A stretch of 64,000 nt of DNA, taken from positions 3,596,001 through 3,660,000 of the forward strand of contig OW818688.1 of assembly GCA_942493265.1 (NCBI GenBank). The letters run 5' to 3'. The DNA comes from UBA12481 sp942493265 (lineage in GTDB: Bacteria; Bacteroidota; Bacteroidia; Bacteroidales; UBA12481). The notes under the pieces were generated by a model that worked only from the letters and a program-made list of their open reading frames with translations, had not been told where the DNA came from and did not search any database. The position numbers and the translations under genes were made by a program. This document shows positions 34,731-42,293 of the stretch, piece by piece (position 1 is the first letter of the stretch; each line of letters starts with the position of its first letter).

Positions 34731-35017
34731 ATCTACAATAGTAGAAATTAAGGCCATGGTCCAGACAATGAACCGAACAAACGACAACCAGGGATCTACA
34801 ATAATAGAAATTAAGGCCATGGTCCAGACATTGATCACCCCTTGTTCGCCGTTGAATCTACAATAGTAGAAATTAAGGCCATGGACCAGACACCATCACA
34901 GTGCCGGGGTCAGGTTAAATCTACAATAGTAGAAATTAAGGCCATGGACCAGACTACAGTGTGGATGCCAACTGGTATAGAATCTACAATAGTAGAAATT
35001 AAGGCCATGGACCAGAC
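34731..35017 (-). CRISPR. Orphan type V-A (Cas12a-type) CRISPR array, 5 repeats
   Basis: Five 36-bp repeats start at 34731, 34794, 34856, 34919 and 34982, separated by four unrelated spacers of 27, 26, 27 and 27 bp. Read on the minus strand each repeat begins GTCTGG and ends AATTTCTACTATTGTAGAT, the Cas12a crRNA handle, in which TCTAC pairs with GTAGA. Transcription is therefore predicted on the minus strand, with the repeat at 34982-35017 leader-proximal. The two distal repeats differ from the others by T for A in the 5' part (plus-strand GGTCC for GGACC at 34759 and 34822), and the second copy (34794) also has a change in the stem that leaves a G-U pair. No cas12a, cas1, cas2 or cas4 gene is in the window. 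Confidence 0.93.
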
Positions 35018-35093
35018 GCATAGGTCTGTCTTAGCCCCTTAAATAGTTGGACAGAATTTGTAAATCAAATTAGGTCTAATAATTTTAAGGTTT

Positions 35094-35291
35094 ATGACAA
35101 AAGAAAGAAGAGCATTTACCCCGGAAGAACGATTATCGATTGTTCAGGAAGGTCAGCGTGAGGGCCGGGCACAGACGCTGCGCAAGTACAATTTATCTCC
35201 ATCGCTGTATAACAAGTGGCGAACGAAGTACCTAAAAGACAGCGTTGAAGGCTTAAAGAGTAAATACCGGCGGGTTGATCCAACGAACTGA
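35094..35291 (+). pseudogene. Truncated IS3-type transposase orfA
   Basis: This encodes 65 residues starting MTKERRAFTPEERLSIVQEG, the helix-turn-helix of IS3-family OrfA (KYNLSPSLYNKWRTKYLK). Normal OrfA is about 90-100 residues and has a leucine-zipper helix after the HTH; here the protein stops just after KSKYRRVDP, where the internal deletion joins orfB sequence. It might still bind the element's ends but cannot catalyse transposition. Confidence 0.85.
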
Positions 35292-35601
35292 ATTTAGCGG
35301 CTATTATGATGCCAAATGGACGATCAGGGAATACGTCGATTTTTACAATAACCGCCGCCTGCACGGCAGCCTGGGAGATCGAAGGCCCCGGCAGGTCTGG
35401 GATGAATATTACCAGTCATTATCATCCGATAAGCCACAAAGTGCGGCAGCATCGGAGGCAATGTCAAGAGTGGAGCGCAGCGGAACTCGTCTTGCTCTTG
35501 ACATTGAAGGAGATGCGGCTAACTTTGCTTATCGGACGATGAATAAAGATGAAAAAGTACACAACTGTTTTGAAAAAAGTGTCCAACTTATAGGGGGTTA
35601 A
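35275..35601 (+). pseudogene. C-terminal remnant of IS3-type transposase orfB (integrase core)
   Basis: The frame holds only the end of the rve integrase core: WTIREYVDFYNNRRLHGSLG and DRRPRQVWDEYY, the DDE domain's last helix with its Tyr-x-x-Tyr-Asn pattern. The two catalytic aspartates and the Glu region are absent. The 60 residues after YYQSL have no recognised similarity. The listed start is only the first start-like codon in the frame and is not a real gene start. Confidence 0.8.
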
Positions 35602-35605
35602 GACA

Positions 35606-35671
35606 GGTCCGGGCGATGAATACCTTGCCATAATGCTGACAAATCCGCTGTACTTCGATGTTTGAGCTCAT
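35606..35671 (-). pseudogene. N-terminal fragment of a mobile-element DNA-binding protein
   Basis: From ATG 35671 the minus strand encodes 22 codons starting MSSNIEVQRICQHYGKVFIA, up to the insertion element. This closely resembles, from memory, the N-terminus of small helix-turn-helix (excisionase-like) proteins near tyrosine integrases in Bacteroidota, which usually read CxxCG. Here the second cysteine is tyrosine (CQHYG). If the insertion and one GGTC copy are removed, the frame runs only eight codons more and stops inside the first CRISPR repeat, so the gene was already broken before the insertion. Confidence 0.5.
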
Positions 35672-35838
35672 AATTCAAGTCTCTGTATGCCTGGTAATGT
35701 CACCATGTGCCTACGTGTGCCAAAATTTGCCTTTTCAACTGACATATTTGTACCTCAGCCCTTCGAGGTACAACAAAGGAACAAACATTTACAAAACAAA
35801 CGACTCACATAGAATGATAAACTTATACGAACTACAAT
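35672..35838. other. AT-rich spacer, no gene supported
   Basis: This stretch between the DNA-binding protein fragment and the mnmE terminator holds an open frame (35658-35840) of 60 residues with no recognisable features. It lies upstream of the CRISPR array in the array's direction, so some of it may be former leader sequence; no promoter was recognised. Confidence 0.3.
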
Positions 35839-35865
35839 AAAAAAGCCCTGTTTTAAAGGGCTTTA
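35839..35865 (-). terminator. Intrinsic terminator of mnmE
   Basis: On the minus strand AAAGCCCT (35865-35858) pairs with AGGGCTTT (35850-35843) around a 7-nt loop and runs into a stretch of Us. It lies about 43 bp after the mnmE stop and separates it from the CRISPR island. Confidence 0.8.
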
Positions 35866-35907
35866 TAATGATTTGTTACCGGTATTCTATCTGTTTGTTT
35901 TGGCCGG

Positions 35908-37305
35908 TTACTTTCCAATGCAGAAATGCTGAAAAATATTTCCAAGTATCTCATCTGTTGATATCTGCCCTGTGATCGTGCCCAGATAATGCATGGCTTC
36001 ACGGATGTCCTGGGAAAGAAAATCGCCGGAAGTGCCCATATTCAAACCGAACAGGGTGCGGTGTAGTGCCGTTTGTGCTTTCGTAAGGGCTTCGTAATGG
36101 CGAGCATTGGTAACCACCACGTTTGAGTCCTCAAGGGATTTATAATTAACCAGGCGCAATAGCTCTTCTTCCAGTTGTTTTAAACCGGTTCCCTTTTTCG
36201 CGGATATACTGATTCCGGATAGGTGATGCCCGATGTCATCAGTTATACCCTTCTGATATTCAAGTGCCCGGGCCGGATCAATGTCCGCCTTGTTGATCAG
36301 CACCACGAGGTGCTGATCTTCACGAATGCGTGAAATGATTTCCCGGATCCACCGAAGGCTGGGTTCCATTTCAGCGGTGGCATCGGTAACCAGAAGAATA
36401 ATCCTGGCCTTCTCAATCTGACGGTAGGATCGGTCGATACCAATGGTTTCAATAGGTTCGATGGTTTCCCTGATTCCGGCCGTATCAATAAACCGGAATT
36501 CAATTCCTCCCAGATGGATACAATCTTCTATACTGTCACGTGTGGTGCCGGCAATCTCGGATACAATCGCCTTATCCTCCTTTAAAAGCGCATTTAACAG
36601 GGTGGATTTGCCCACATTGGTTTCACCCGCTATGGCAACAGGAACGCCCGACTTAATTGCATTTCCAAGCTCAAACGACGAAACCAGCCCGGAGAGTCTT
36701 TCTAAAATGTTATTGACCAGGGTTTTCAGCCGGCTTCGATCGGCAAATTCAACATCTTCCTCTGCAAAATCAAGTTCCAGTTCAATAAGCGTCACGAAAT
36801 TCAGCAGATCAGTCCTGATGCCGGCCAGTTCATCCGAAAATCCGCCCCGTATCTGATCAATGGCCAATCGGTGGGCAGCCGCTCCGGATGAGGAAATAAG
36901 ATCGGCAACAGCTTCAGCCTGTGTGAGATCCATCTTGCCATTTAAAAAGGCACGTTCGGTGAATTCCCCGGGTTTCGCCATTATGGCTCCTGATTGAATC
37001 AGTAACCGCAGAATCTCCTGCTGAATATAGGTTGAGCCGTGGCAGCTTATTTCAATGAGGTCCTCTCCGGTATAAGTTTTAGGTGCTGAAAAATGGCTGA
37101 CCAATACTTCATCCACCAATTTTCCACCGGATTTGATCCAGCCATGGTGAATGCCTCTTGGTTGTGATAAAGGAAGGAACCCGGCTGAACCGGATGCCTC
37201 AAAGATTGTTTGGACGATCCGGAATGAATCCTGACCGGATAAACGAATGATTGCGATGGCACCCTGACCCGAAGGGGTTGAAATAGCAGCAATTGTATCG
37301 TTCAT
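35908..37305 (-). CDS. mnmE: tRNA uridine-5-carboxymethylaminomethyl modification GTPase
   Basis: The 465-residue protein (TrmE/MnmE) works with MnmG to modify the wobble uridine of certain tRNAs. Residues 1-120 are the tetrahydrofolate-binding N-domain (AISTPSGQGAIAIIRLSG, PGEFTERAFLNGKMDLTQAE). The G domain starts near residue 220: GETNVGKSTLLNALL (G1), DTAGIRETIEPIE (G3), INKAD (G4). The C-terminal CIGK carries the catalytic cysteine. The gene stands alone, with its own terminator, and borders the accessory island. Confidence 0.96.
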   Translation of the reverse strand: MNDTIAAISTPSGQGAIAIIRLSGQDSFRIVQTIFEASGSAGFLPLSQPRGIHHGWIKSGGKLVDEVLVSHFSAPKTYTGEDLIEISCHGSTYIQQEILRLLIQSGAIMAKPGEFTERAFLNGKMDLTQAEAVADLISSSGAAAHRLAIDQIRGGFSDELAGIRTDLLNFVTLIELELDFAEEDVEFADRSRLKTLVNNILERLSGLVSSFELGNAIKSGVPVAIAGETNVGKSTLLNALLKEDKAIVSEIAGTTRDSIEDCIHLGGIEFRFIDTAGIRETIEPIETIGIDRSYRQIEKARIILLVTDATAEMEPSLRWIREIISRIREDQHLVVLINKADIDPARALEYQKGITDDIGHHLSGISISAKKGTGLKQLEEELLRLVNYKSLEDSNVVVTNARHYEALTKAQTALHRTLFGLNMGTSGDFLSQDIREAMHYLGTITGQISTDEILGNIFQHFCIGK

Positions 37306-37491
37306 CTTATAAATTGGAATGGTTATTAATGATCGCTGAAAATTAACAAATATTTGATATCCATTGATTTTATTGGTGGTATTCTTTGCAGGATCAGGCC
37401 TGATTCAGGGCATTTTCGTTTTATAGGGGGCTGAAATTCCCGCAGCCTGAAATTTGTTTTCTATATTCGCACTTTATAAAATATATAAACA

Positions 37492-38364
37492 ATGTCAATC
37501 CTGGTAAACAAGCAATCCCGCATTCTGGTACAAGGTTTTACTGGCAAAGAAGGTTCCTTTCATGCCTCGCAGATGATAGAATATGGTAGTCAGGTTGTTG
37601 GTGGAATCACCCCCGGCAAGGGTGGCACCCGTCATCTCGACCGGCCTGTTTATAATACCGTTGCCCAATGTGTTAAAGAAACCGGGGCAGATGTTTCACT
37701 GATTTTTGTTCCGCCGGCTGTGGCTGCGGATGCAATCATGGAAGCGGCTGATGCAGGAATCAGGCTTGTTGTTTGCATATCGGAAGGCATACCAACTGCC
37801 GACATGGTAAAAGTGAAGTCGTATCTTTCCAACCGGCCAACCCGTTTGATCGGTCCCAATTGTCCGGGAATCATAACCCCCGGAGAATGCAAGGTAGGCA
37901 TCATGCCAGGCTTTATTCACATGAAAGGAAATGTAGGCGTGGTATCCCGTTCCGGGACACTTACCTATGAGGCTGTAGATCAGCTCACCCGACTCGGTAT
38001 CGGGCAGTCAACCTGCATAGGGATCGGTGGTGACCCGATAATCGGTACCACCACCCTTGATGCATTAAAATTATTTATGTCGGACCCGGATACTGTAGGA
38101 ATTGTTCTGATCGGTGAAATCGGTGGTTCAATGGAACCCGACGCAGCCCGATGGTATAAGGAACATGCCAATAAGCCTGTTGTAGGATTTATAGCCGGAC
38201 AAACGGCACCGAAGGGCAGAAGAATGGGGCATGCCGGTGCTATTATCGGTGGTGCTGAAGATACTGCTGCCGCTAAAATGGCCATTCTTCGCGAATGCGG
38301 GATCCATGTGGTTGAATCACCTGCCAATATTGGTTCCACGATGAAAACCGTTCTCGGAATTTAA
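37492..38364 (+). CDS. sucD: Succinate-CoA ligase, alpha subunit
   Basis: The 290-residue protein is full length for SucD. It shows the CoA-binding fold (LVQGFTGKEGSFHASQMIEY, GGITPGKGGTRHL), GPNCPGIITPGECKVGIMPG, and the phosphorylated histidine in KGRRMGHAGAIIGGAEDTA near residue 247. It interconverts succinyl-CoA and succinate with nucleotide formation in the citric acid cycle or its reductive branch. The partner gene sucC, usually adjacent, is not in this window. Confidence 0.96.
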   Translation: MSILVNKQSRILVQGFTGKEGSFHASQMIEYGSQVVGGITPGKGGTRHLDRPVYNTVAQCVKETGADVSLIFVPPAVAADAIMEAADAGIRLVVCISEGIPTADMVKVKSYLSNRPTRLIGPNCPGIITPGECKVGIMPGFIHMKGNVGVVSRSGTLTYEAVDQLTRLGIGQSTCIGIGGDPIIGTTTLDALKLFMSDPDTVGIVLIGEIGGSMEPDAARWYKEHANKPVVGFIAGQTAPKGRRMGHAGAIIGGAEDTAAAKMAILRECGIHVVESPANIGSTMKTVLGI

Positions 38365-38429
38365 TTCTGTGCAAAGAGTTTGATCCATGCTGCAGAATAT
38401 CTTAATACCTAACTGCTAACTGTTATAAA

Positions 38430-39176
38430 ATGAAATTATTAGAAGGAAAAACCGCACTGATCACCGGCGCATCCCGCGGGATCGGTAAAGCTATAGCCGT
38501 AAAATTTGCCGATGAAGGTGCCAACCTGATTTTGACCGATCTTTTTTATGATGATAATGCTAAAGCACTGGAAGAGGAACTTCAGGCTAAAGGGGTAAAG
38601 GTGAAGATGTATGCTTCTGATGCCAGTAAGTATGATCAGGCACAGAGCGTTGTTGAGGAAGCTGCAAAGGAGTTCGGACAAATTCATATTCTGGTGAATA
38701 ATGCCGGAATCACCCGCGATACCCTGCTCATGAGAATGACAGAGGAGCAGTGGGATCTGGTAATGAATGTAAACCTGAAATCCGTTTTTAATCTGACAAA
38801 AGCCGTTCAATCAGTAATGCTGAAACAACGAAACGGATCGATTATAAATATGTCATCTGTTGTTGGTGTCAGCGGAAATGCCGGTCAGGCTAACTACAGC
38901 GCCTCCAAAGCCGGAATTATCGGATTTACCAAAACCATAGCCAGGGAGCTGGGTTCCAGAAATATCCGCTGTAATGCGATCGCACCTGGATTTATTCTAA
39001 CTGAGATGACTGATAAGCTGCCGGAGGACGTCAGGAAGGAGTGGGCCGAAAAGATTCCGCTCAAACGTGGCGGCACCCCTGAAGAAGTAGCAAAAGTAGC
39101 ACTCTTTCTGGCCTCCGACCTGTCCTCTTATGTGAGCGGTCAGGTAATACAGGTTTGCGGCGCTATGCTGACGTAA
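38430..39176 (+). CDS. fabG: 3-oxoacyl-ACP reductase
   Basis: The 248-residue short-chain dehydrogenase has the NADP(H) motif TGASRGIGKAIA, NNAGITRDTLLMRM (typical of FabG), the catalytic Ser in INMSSVVGVSGN and the YSASK motif (Tyr, Lys) in ANYSASKAGIIGFTK. PGFILTEMTDKLPEDV is also conserved. It reduces 3-oxoacyl-ACP in fatty acid synthesis. Bacteroidota carry several such genes and specificity within the family is inferred from the close FabG match. The next gene starts 9 bp after its stop. Confidence 0.9.
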   Translation: MKLLEGKTALITGASRGIGKAIAVKFADEGANLILTDLFYDDNAKALEEELQAKGVKVKMYASDASKYDQAQSVVEEAAKEFGQIHILVNNAGITRDTLLMRMTEEQWDLVMNVNLKSVFNLTKAVQSVMLKQRNGSIINMSSVVGVSGNAGQANYSASKAGIIGFTKTIARELGSRNIRCNAIAPGFILTEMTDKLPEDVRKEWAEKIPLKRGGTPEEVAKVALFLASDLSSYVSGQVIQVCGAMLT

Positions 39177-39184
39177 TATTTGTA

Positions 39185-41266
39185 ATGCATATCGAATCAA
39201 CATTACCACTTTGGCTGGTGCTTCCTCTGGCAGCACTGGCCATTTTTGTGGTTTGGATGCTTTATTTCCGAAAGCAGGAGGAGTCTGTGCTGCTAAAGCC
39301 CATTCGGTATTTATTGGCAATTACCCGAATGTTGGTTATACTTCTTGTGGGATTGCTGATTATTTCACCTTGGATCAGGACTTCAATAACCCGGCAAGAT
39401 AAGCCTTATTTTATTGTAGCTCAGGATAATAGTGTTTCAATATTGCCTGCTATGGATTCCGCCGGCTTCATAACGCAGCGGCTAAACCTGATAGGCAGGG
39501 TTTCGGAGAGTCTGGATAAACGCTTTCAGGTAGAAAAAGTAATTTTCGGTTCTCAAACCAGGAAAGGTGACACCAGCAATTTTACCGACCCCGTAACGGA
39601 TCCCGGTGAGCTGTTCAGTTATCTGAAAACTTTTGCCCAGACCCATGACCTTGCCGGTGCTGTGATTGCCTCGGACGGAGTGGCAACCAGGGGACTCACC
39701 TTTTCAGAAGGGGCCAGGATTTTCCCATATCCGGTTTATATTTTAGCTTCCGGTGATTCTGTAAAATTCCCGGATGTTCGTATTCAGGATGTTGTAACCA
39801 ACGACTGGGTTCGTAAGAAGAGTGTTTTCCCGGTGAGGGTTTATTATAATACCGGCGAATATACAGGCAGCGAAGTATTGCTGCAGATCATCGGAACAAG
39901 AGGGATTATCCAGGAAAGGGTTATTCAAACAGCTGCCCAGGTTTCGCCTTATGAAGAGTTTTTAATTCAGGCACCTGATAAAGGAACCATGCAGTTGGAG
40001 GCACGGATCGTTCCGGGCCAACCCGATAAGAATCAGGATAATAATGCAAAAAGGTTCACTGTCAAAGTTATTGAGCAGGAAGGAGAAATTCTTTGCCTGT
40101 ATGAATCCGCACATCCCGATATTGATGCCATTGTGCAAGCATTAAAGGGAACTAATTCATTGAATGTTAAGGTAATCGAAGCCACTGGTTTTAAGGAATC
40201 CGACCAGGATTATGATTTAATTATCCTGCATGGACTGCCAAACTTGAAAAATCCTTTGAATGAATTTTTAAAGAAGGCTGAAGAAAGGCAAATTCCTGTT
40301 TTGTTTATTATTGGTAAAACCACTGAACCGGTTCTGTTTAACAGGATAAATCATGGAATGGTTATCGATAACCGGAGAAAAACCGGCGAAGCAGCACAGG
40401 GAATTTTGCACCAGCCTTTTACCCTTTTCACGCTTCCTGACGATTTTAAAAACCACCTGAACACCTGGCCCCCGCTGGATTTGACCTTTGAAACCTATCA
40501 GATGGATCCTGGTTCACAGGTTCTGATGAATCAAAGGATTCTGAATATTGAACTTTCGGATCCCCTGGTAGCTTTTACCAGTACCCAGGGTATTAAATAT
40601 GGATTTTTCTGCGGCGAAGGAATCTGGCTATGGCGACTGCATGAATTCCTCGAACAGAAAAATCACGAGTATTTTGATGACTGGCTTTCACGCACCATCC
40701 AGTATCTCATGCTCGACGAAAAGAAGGAAAAATTCCGGGTGGTTATCCCGGAAGAACTGTATGCATTTTCACAGATAAGAATCAATGGACACCTGCTTAA
40801 CAACTCTCTCGAAGAAGTGAATGAACCGGATGTTTTGTTTACCCTGACTGACTCCGCGGGTTTAAAAACGGAATTCCGGATGGGCAGGATCAATGATTAT
40901 TATGAGTTGAATATTAACGGTTTTGCACCCGGAAATTGCCGTTACACGGCAGAAACCATACTGGGTAACGAAAATCTTAAACGTGAGGGCGAGATGACCA
41001 TGCTGGTCAGGCCGGTGGAACAACGCAATCCGGTAGCTGAATTTGAATCGCTCAGGTCCATCGCAGAAGGTTCCTCCGGTAAGTTCTTCGGTCCGGATCA
41101 GGAAAACAACTTAATTACCTATCTTAATGACCTCAAACCAGCTGAAACCAATATCAGGAAAGAGTTTAAGTGGTATGATCTCATTAACTTTAAATGGTTA
41201 CTTGGATTACTGATCTTTTTCCTGGCATTGGAATGGTTTTTGCGACGCTGGTTTGGTATACGATAA
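39185..41266 (+). CDS. Large membrane protein, BatA/VWA-like N-terminus
   Basis: The 693-residue protein has two N-terminal membrane helices (WLVLPLAALAIFVVWMLYF; LLAITRMLVILLVGLLIISP), a region resembling a degenerate von Willebrand A fold (KPYFIVAQDNSVSILPAMD, VIASDGVATRGLTF), Ig-like stretches, a further Rossmann-type region (EILCLYESAHPDIDAI, YDLIILHGLPNLK), and a C-terminal helix (WLLGLLIFFLALEWFLRRWF). This architecture recurs in Bacteroidota as an uncharacterised membrane family. The MIDAS motif DxSxS is changed to DNSVS. ATG 39185 is chosen over an in-frame upstream start inside fabG. Confidence 0.65.
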   Translation: MHIESTLPLWLVLPLAALAIFVVWMLYFRKQEESVLLKPIRYLLAITRMLVILLVGLLIISPWIRTSITRQDKPYFIVAQDNSVSILPAMDSAGFITQRLNLIGRVSESLDKRFQVEKVIFGSQTRKGDTSNFTDPVTDPGELFSYLKTFAQTHDLAGAVIASDGVATRGLTFSEGARIFPYPVYILASGDSVKFPDVRIQDVVTNDWVRKKSVFPVRVYYNTGEYTGSEVLLQIIGTRGIIQERVIQTAAQVSPYEEFLIQAPDKGTMQLEARIVPGQPDKNQDNNAKRFTVKVIEQEGEILCLYESAHPDIDAIVQALKGTNSLNVKVIEATGFKESDQDYDLIILHGLPNLKNPLNEFLKKAEERQIPVLFIIGKTTEPVLFNRINHGMVIDNRRKTGEAAQGILHQPFTLFTLPDDFKNHLNTWPPLDLTFETYQMDPGSQVLMNQRILNIELSDPLVAFTSTQGIKYGFFCGEGIWLWRLHEFLEQKNHEYFDDWLSRTIQYLMLDEKKEKFRVVIPEELYAFSQIRINGHLLNNSLEEVNEPDVLFTLTDSAGLKTEFRMGRINDYYELNINGFAPGNCRYTAETILGNENLKREGEMTMLVRPVEQRNPVAEFESLRSIAEGSSGKFFGPDQENNLITYLNDLKPAETNIRKEFKWYDLINFKWLLGLLIFFLALEWFLRRWFGIR

Positions 41267-41278
41267 TCAAAATAGTTT

Positions 41279-42289
41279 ATGAGAAAATCTTCGCTTTTGT
41301 TTTTTGTTCTGCTCACTTTTCTGGCTTCCTGTCAGTTACAGAAAGTGGTGGTTACTGTATATACACCCTCTAAACTTGCCTTTCCACCTGAGGTCAGGTC
41401 CGTTCTGGCGACTTCCAGATTTGTTCCTGCCACCGGGCCTTATGAGGATGTGCAGTGGGGTGCCTATGAATCAGTCGACAGCTTAAAGTGGTCATTATCA
41501 GAGTCGATAGTGGATTCATTGGGTAAACGGATGGCTGTCGATAACAAGTATCTTATTAAGATAAAGCATCTGCCGCGAATGCTGCGGCACAATGAGGCAA
41601 ATTTGCCGGAACCGCTGCCATGGGCTGGTTTATCTGAACTCGCAAAAAAAGAATATGTTCAAACCCTGCTGGTCATTGAAGGATTTGGCTTGTCGAGAAC
41701 ACCACTTACCTATTCAGAAAGTAACGGAAATATCAAGGCTGGTTATTCTATCGGGGTTACCCTGGGAATCAGGATTTACGAACCTGATAAAATGAGAATG
41801 ATAGATGATTCAGTGTATACTTTTTCAACGGCTTTTGAAGGATTGGGAAAAACTGAACCAGAAGCGGCTGCTAAACTTCCGGAGGATCTTACTGCCCTGT
41901 TTACAGCCTGCTCCAATGCCGCAGACAGCTATTTTGCTCTGATCAACCCGGGGGAATTTCAGGCGGAGCGTTACTATTATAATGGTGGCGACAGTTCCAT
42001 GATCAAGGCAGACCAAGCCCTTAAGGAAGGCAAATGGGGCAGGGCCGAATCAAAATGGAAATGGCTGGCATATAACGCCAAAGACTCAACCTTACAGGCA
42101 AAGGCTTCGTATAATATGGCTGTAGCCTGTGAGCGTGATGGACGGATCAATCAGTCATTAGGTTTTGCAAGAAGGTCACAGCGGATCAACCCGGATAAGC
42201 ATACGGAGGAATATATCCGGATACTGGAGAAAAGAATTTCTGATTACGATGAACAGGTAAAACAACGGTTGATCATAAGGAGGTGGTAA
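41279..42289 (+). CDS. DUF6340-like lipoprotein
   Basis: The 336-residue protein has a lipobox signal (LLTFLASC). The N-terminal half is a beta-rich domain (VTVYTPSKLAFPPEVRSVLA) and the C-terminal third is helical with TPR-like repeats (DQALKEGKWGRAESKWKWLA, ASYNMAVACERDGRINQSLG). It is likely a member of the Bacteroidota DUF6340 family; the name is recalled, not searched. A second, related gene follows 4 bp later, so they are a tandem pair. Function unknown; position in the periplasm or outer membrane is inferred from the signal. Confidence 0.7.
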   Translation: MRKSSLLFFVLLTFLASCQLQKVVVTVYTPSKLAFPPEVRSVLATSRFVPATGPYEDVQWGAYESVDSLKWSLSESIVDSLGKRMAVDNKYLIKIKHLPRMLRHNEANLPEPLPWAGLSELAKKEYVQTLLVIEGFGLSRTPLTYSESNGNIKAGYSIGVTLGIRIYEPDKMRMIDDSVYTFSTAFEGLGKTEPEAAAKLPEDLTALFTACSNAADSYFALINPGEFQAERYYYNGGDSSMIKADQALKEGKWGRAESKWKWLAYNAKDSTLQAKASYNMAVACERDGRINQSLGFARRSQRINPDKHTEEYIRILEKRISDYDEQVKQRLIIRRW

Positions 42290-42293
42290 CACA

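Larger units (their letters stand above)
35027..35605 (+). mobile_element. Internally deleted IS3-family element (579 bp)
   Basis: The ends are imperfect inverted repeats of about 26-27 bp: TGTCTTAGCCCC... at 35027 and, reversed at 35605, TGTCTTAACCCCC..., both reaching GTTGGACA inward. The same four bases, GGTC, flank it at 35023-35026 and 35606-35609, a target duplication of the size typical for IS3 elements. Inside are an N-terminal orfA and only the last part of orfB, so roughly 600-700 bp of a full element are missing and it cannot make its own transposase. An 11-bp inverted repeat (AATGTCAAGAG at 35460-35470 with CTCTTGACATT at 35495-35505) lies inside. Confidence 0.88.

Noticed and set aside
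34731..35017. Search for tRNA-like or simple tandem repeat origin of the repeats
   Set aside because: The unique 26-27 bp spacers and the crRNA handle sequence show a CRISPR array.
34651..35042. Open frames reading through the CRISPR repeats (repeating STIVEIKAMDQ-type peptide)
   Set aside because: The repeated peptide comes from the repeats being translated; the DNA is a CRISPR array and has no gene start signal.
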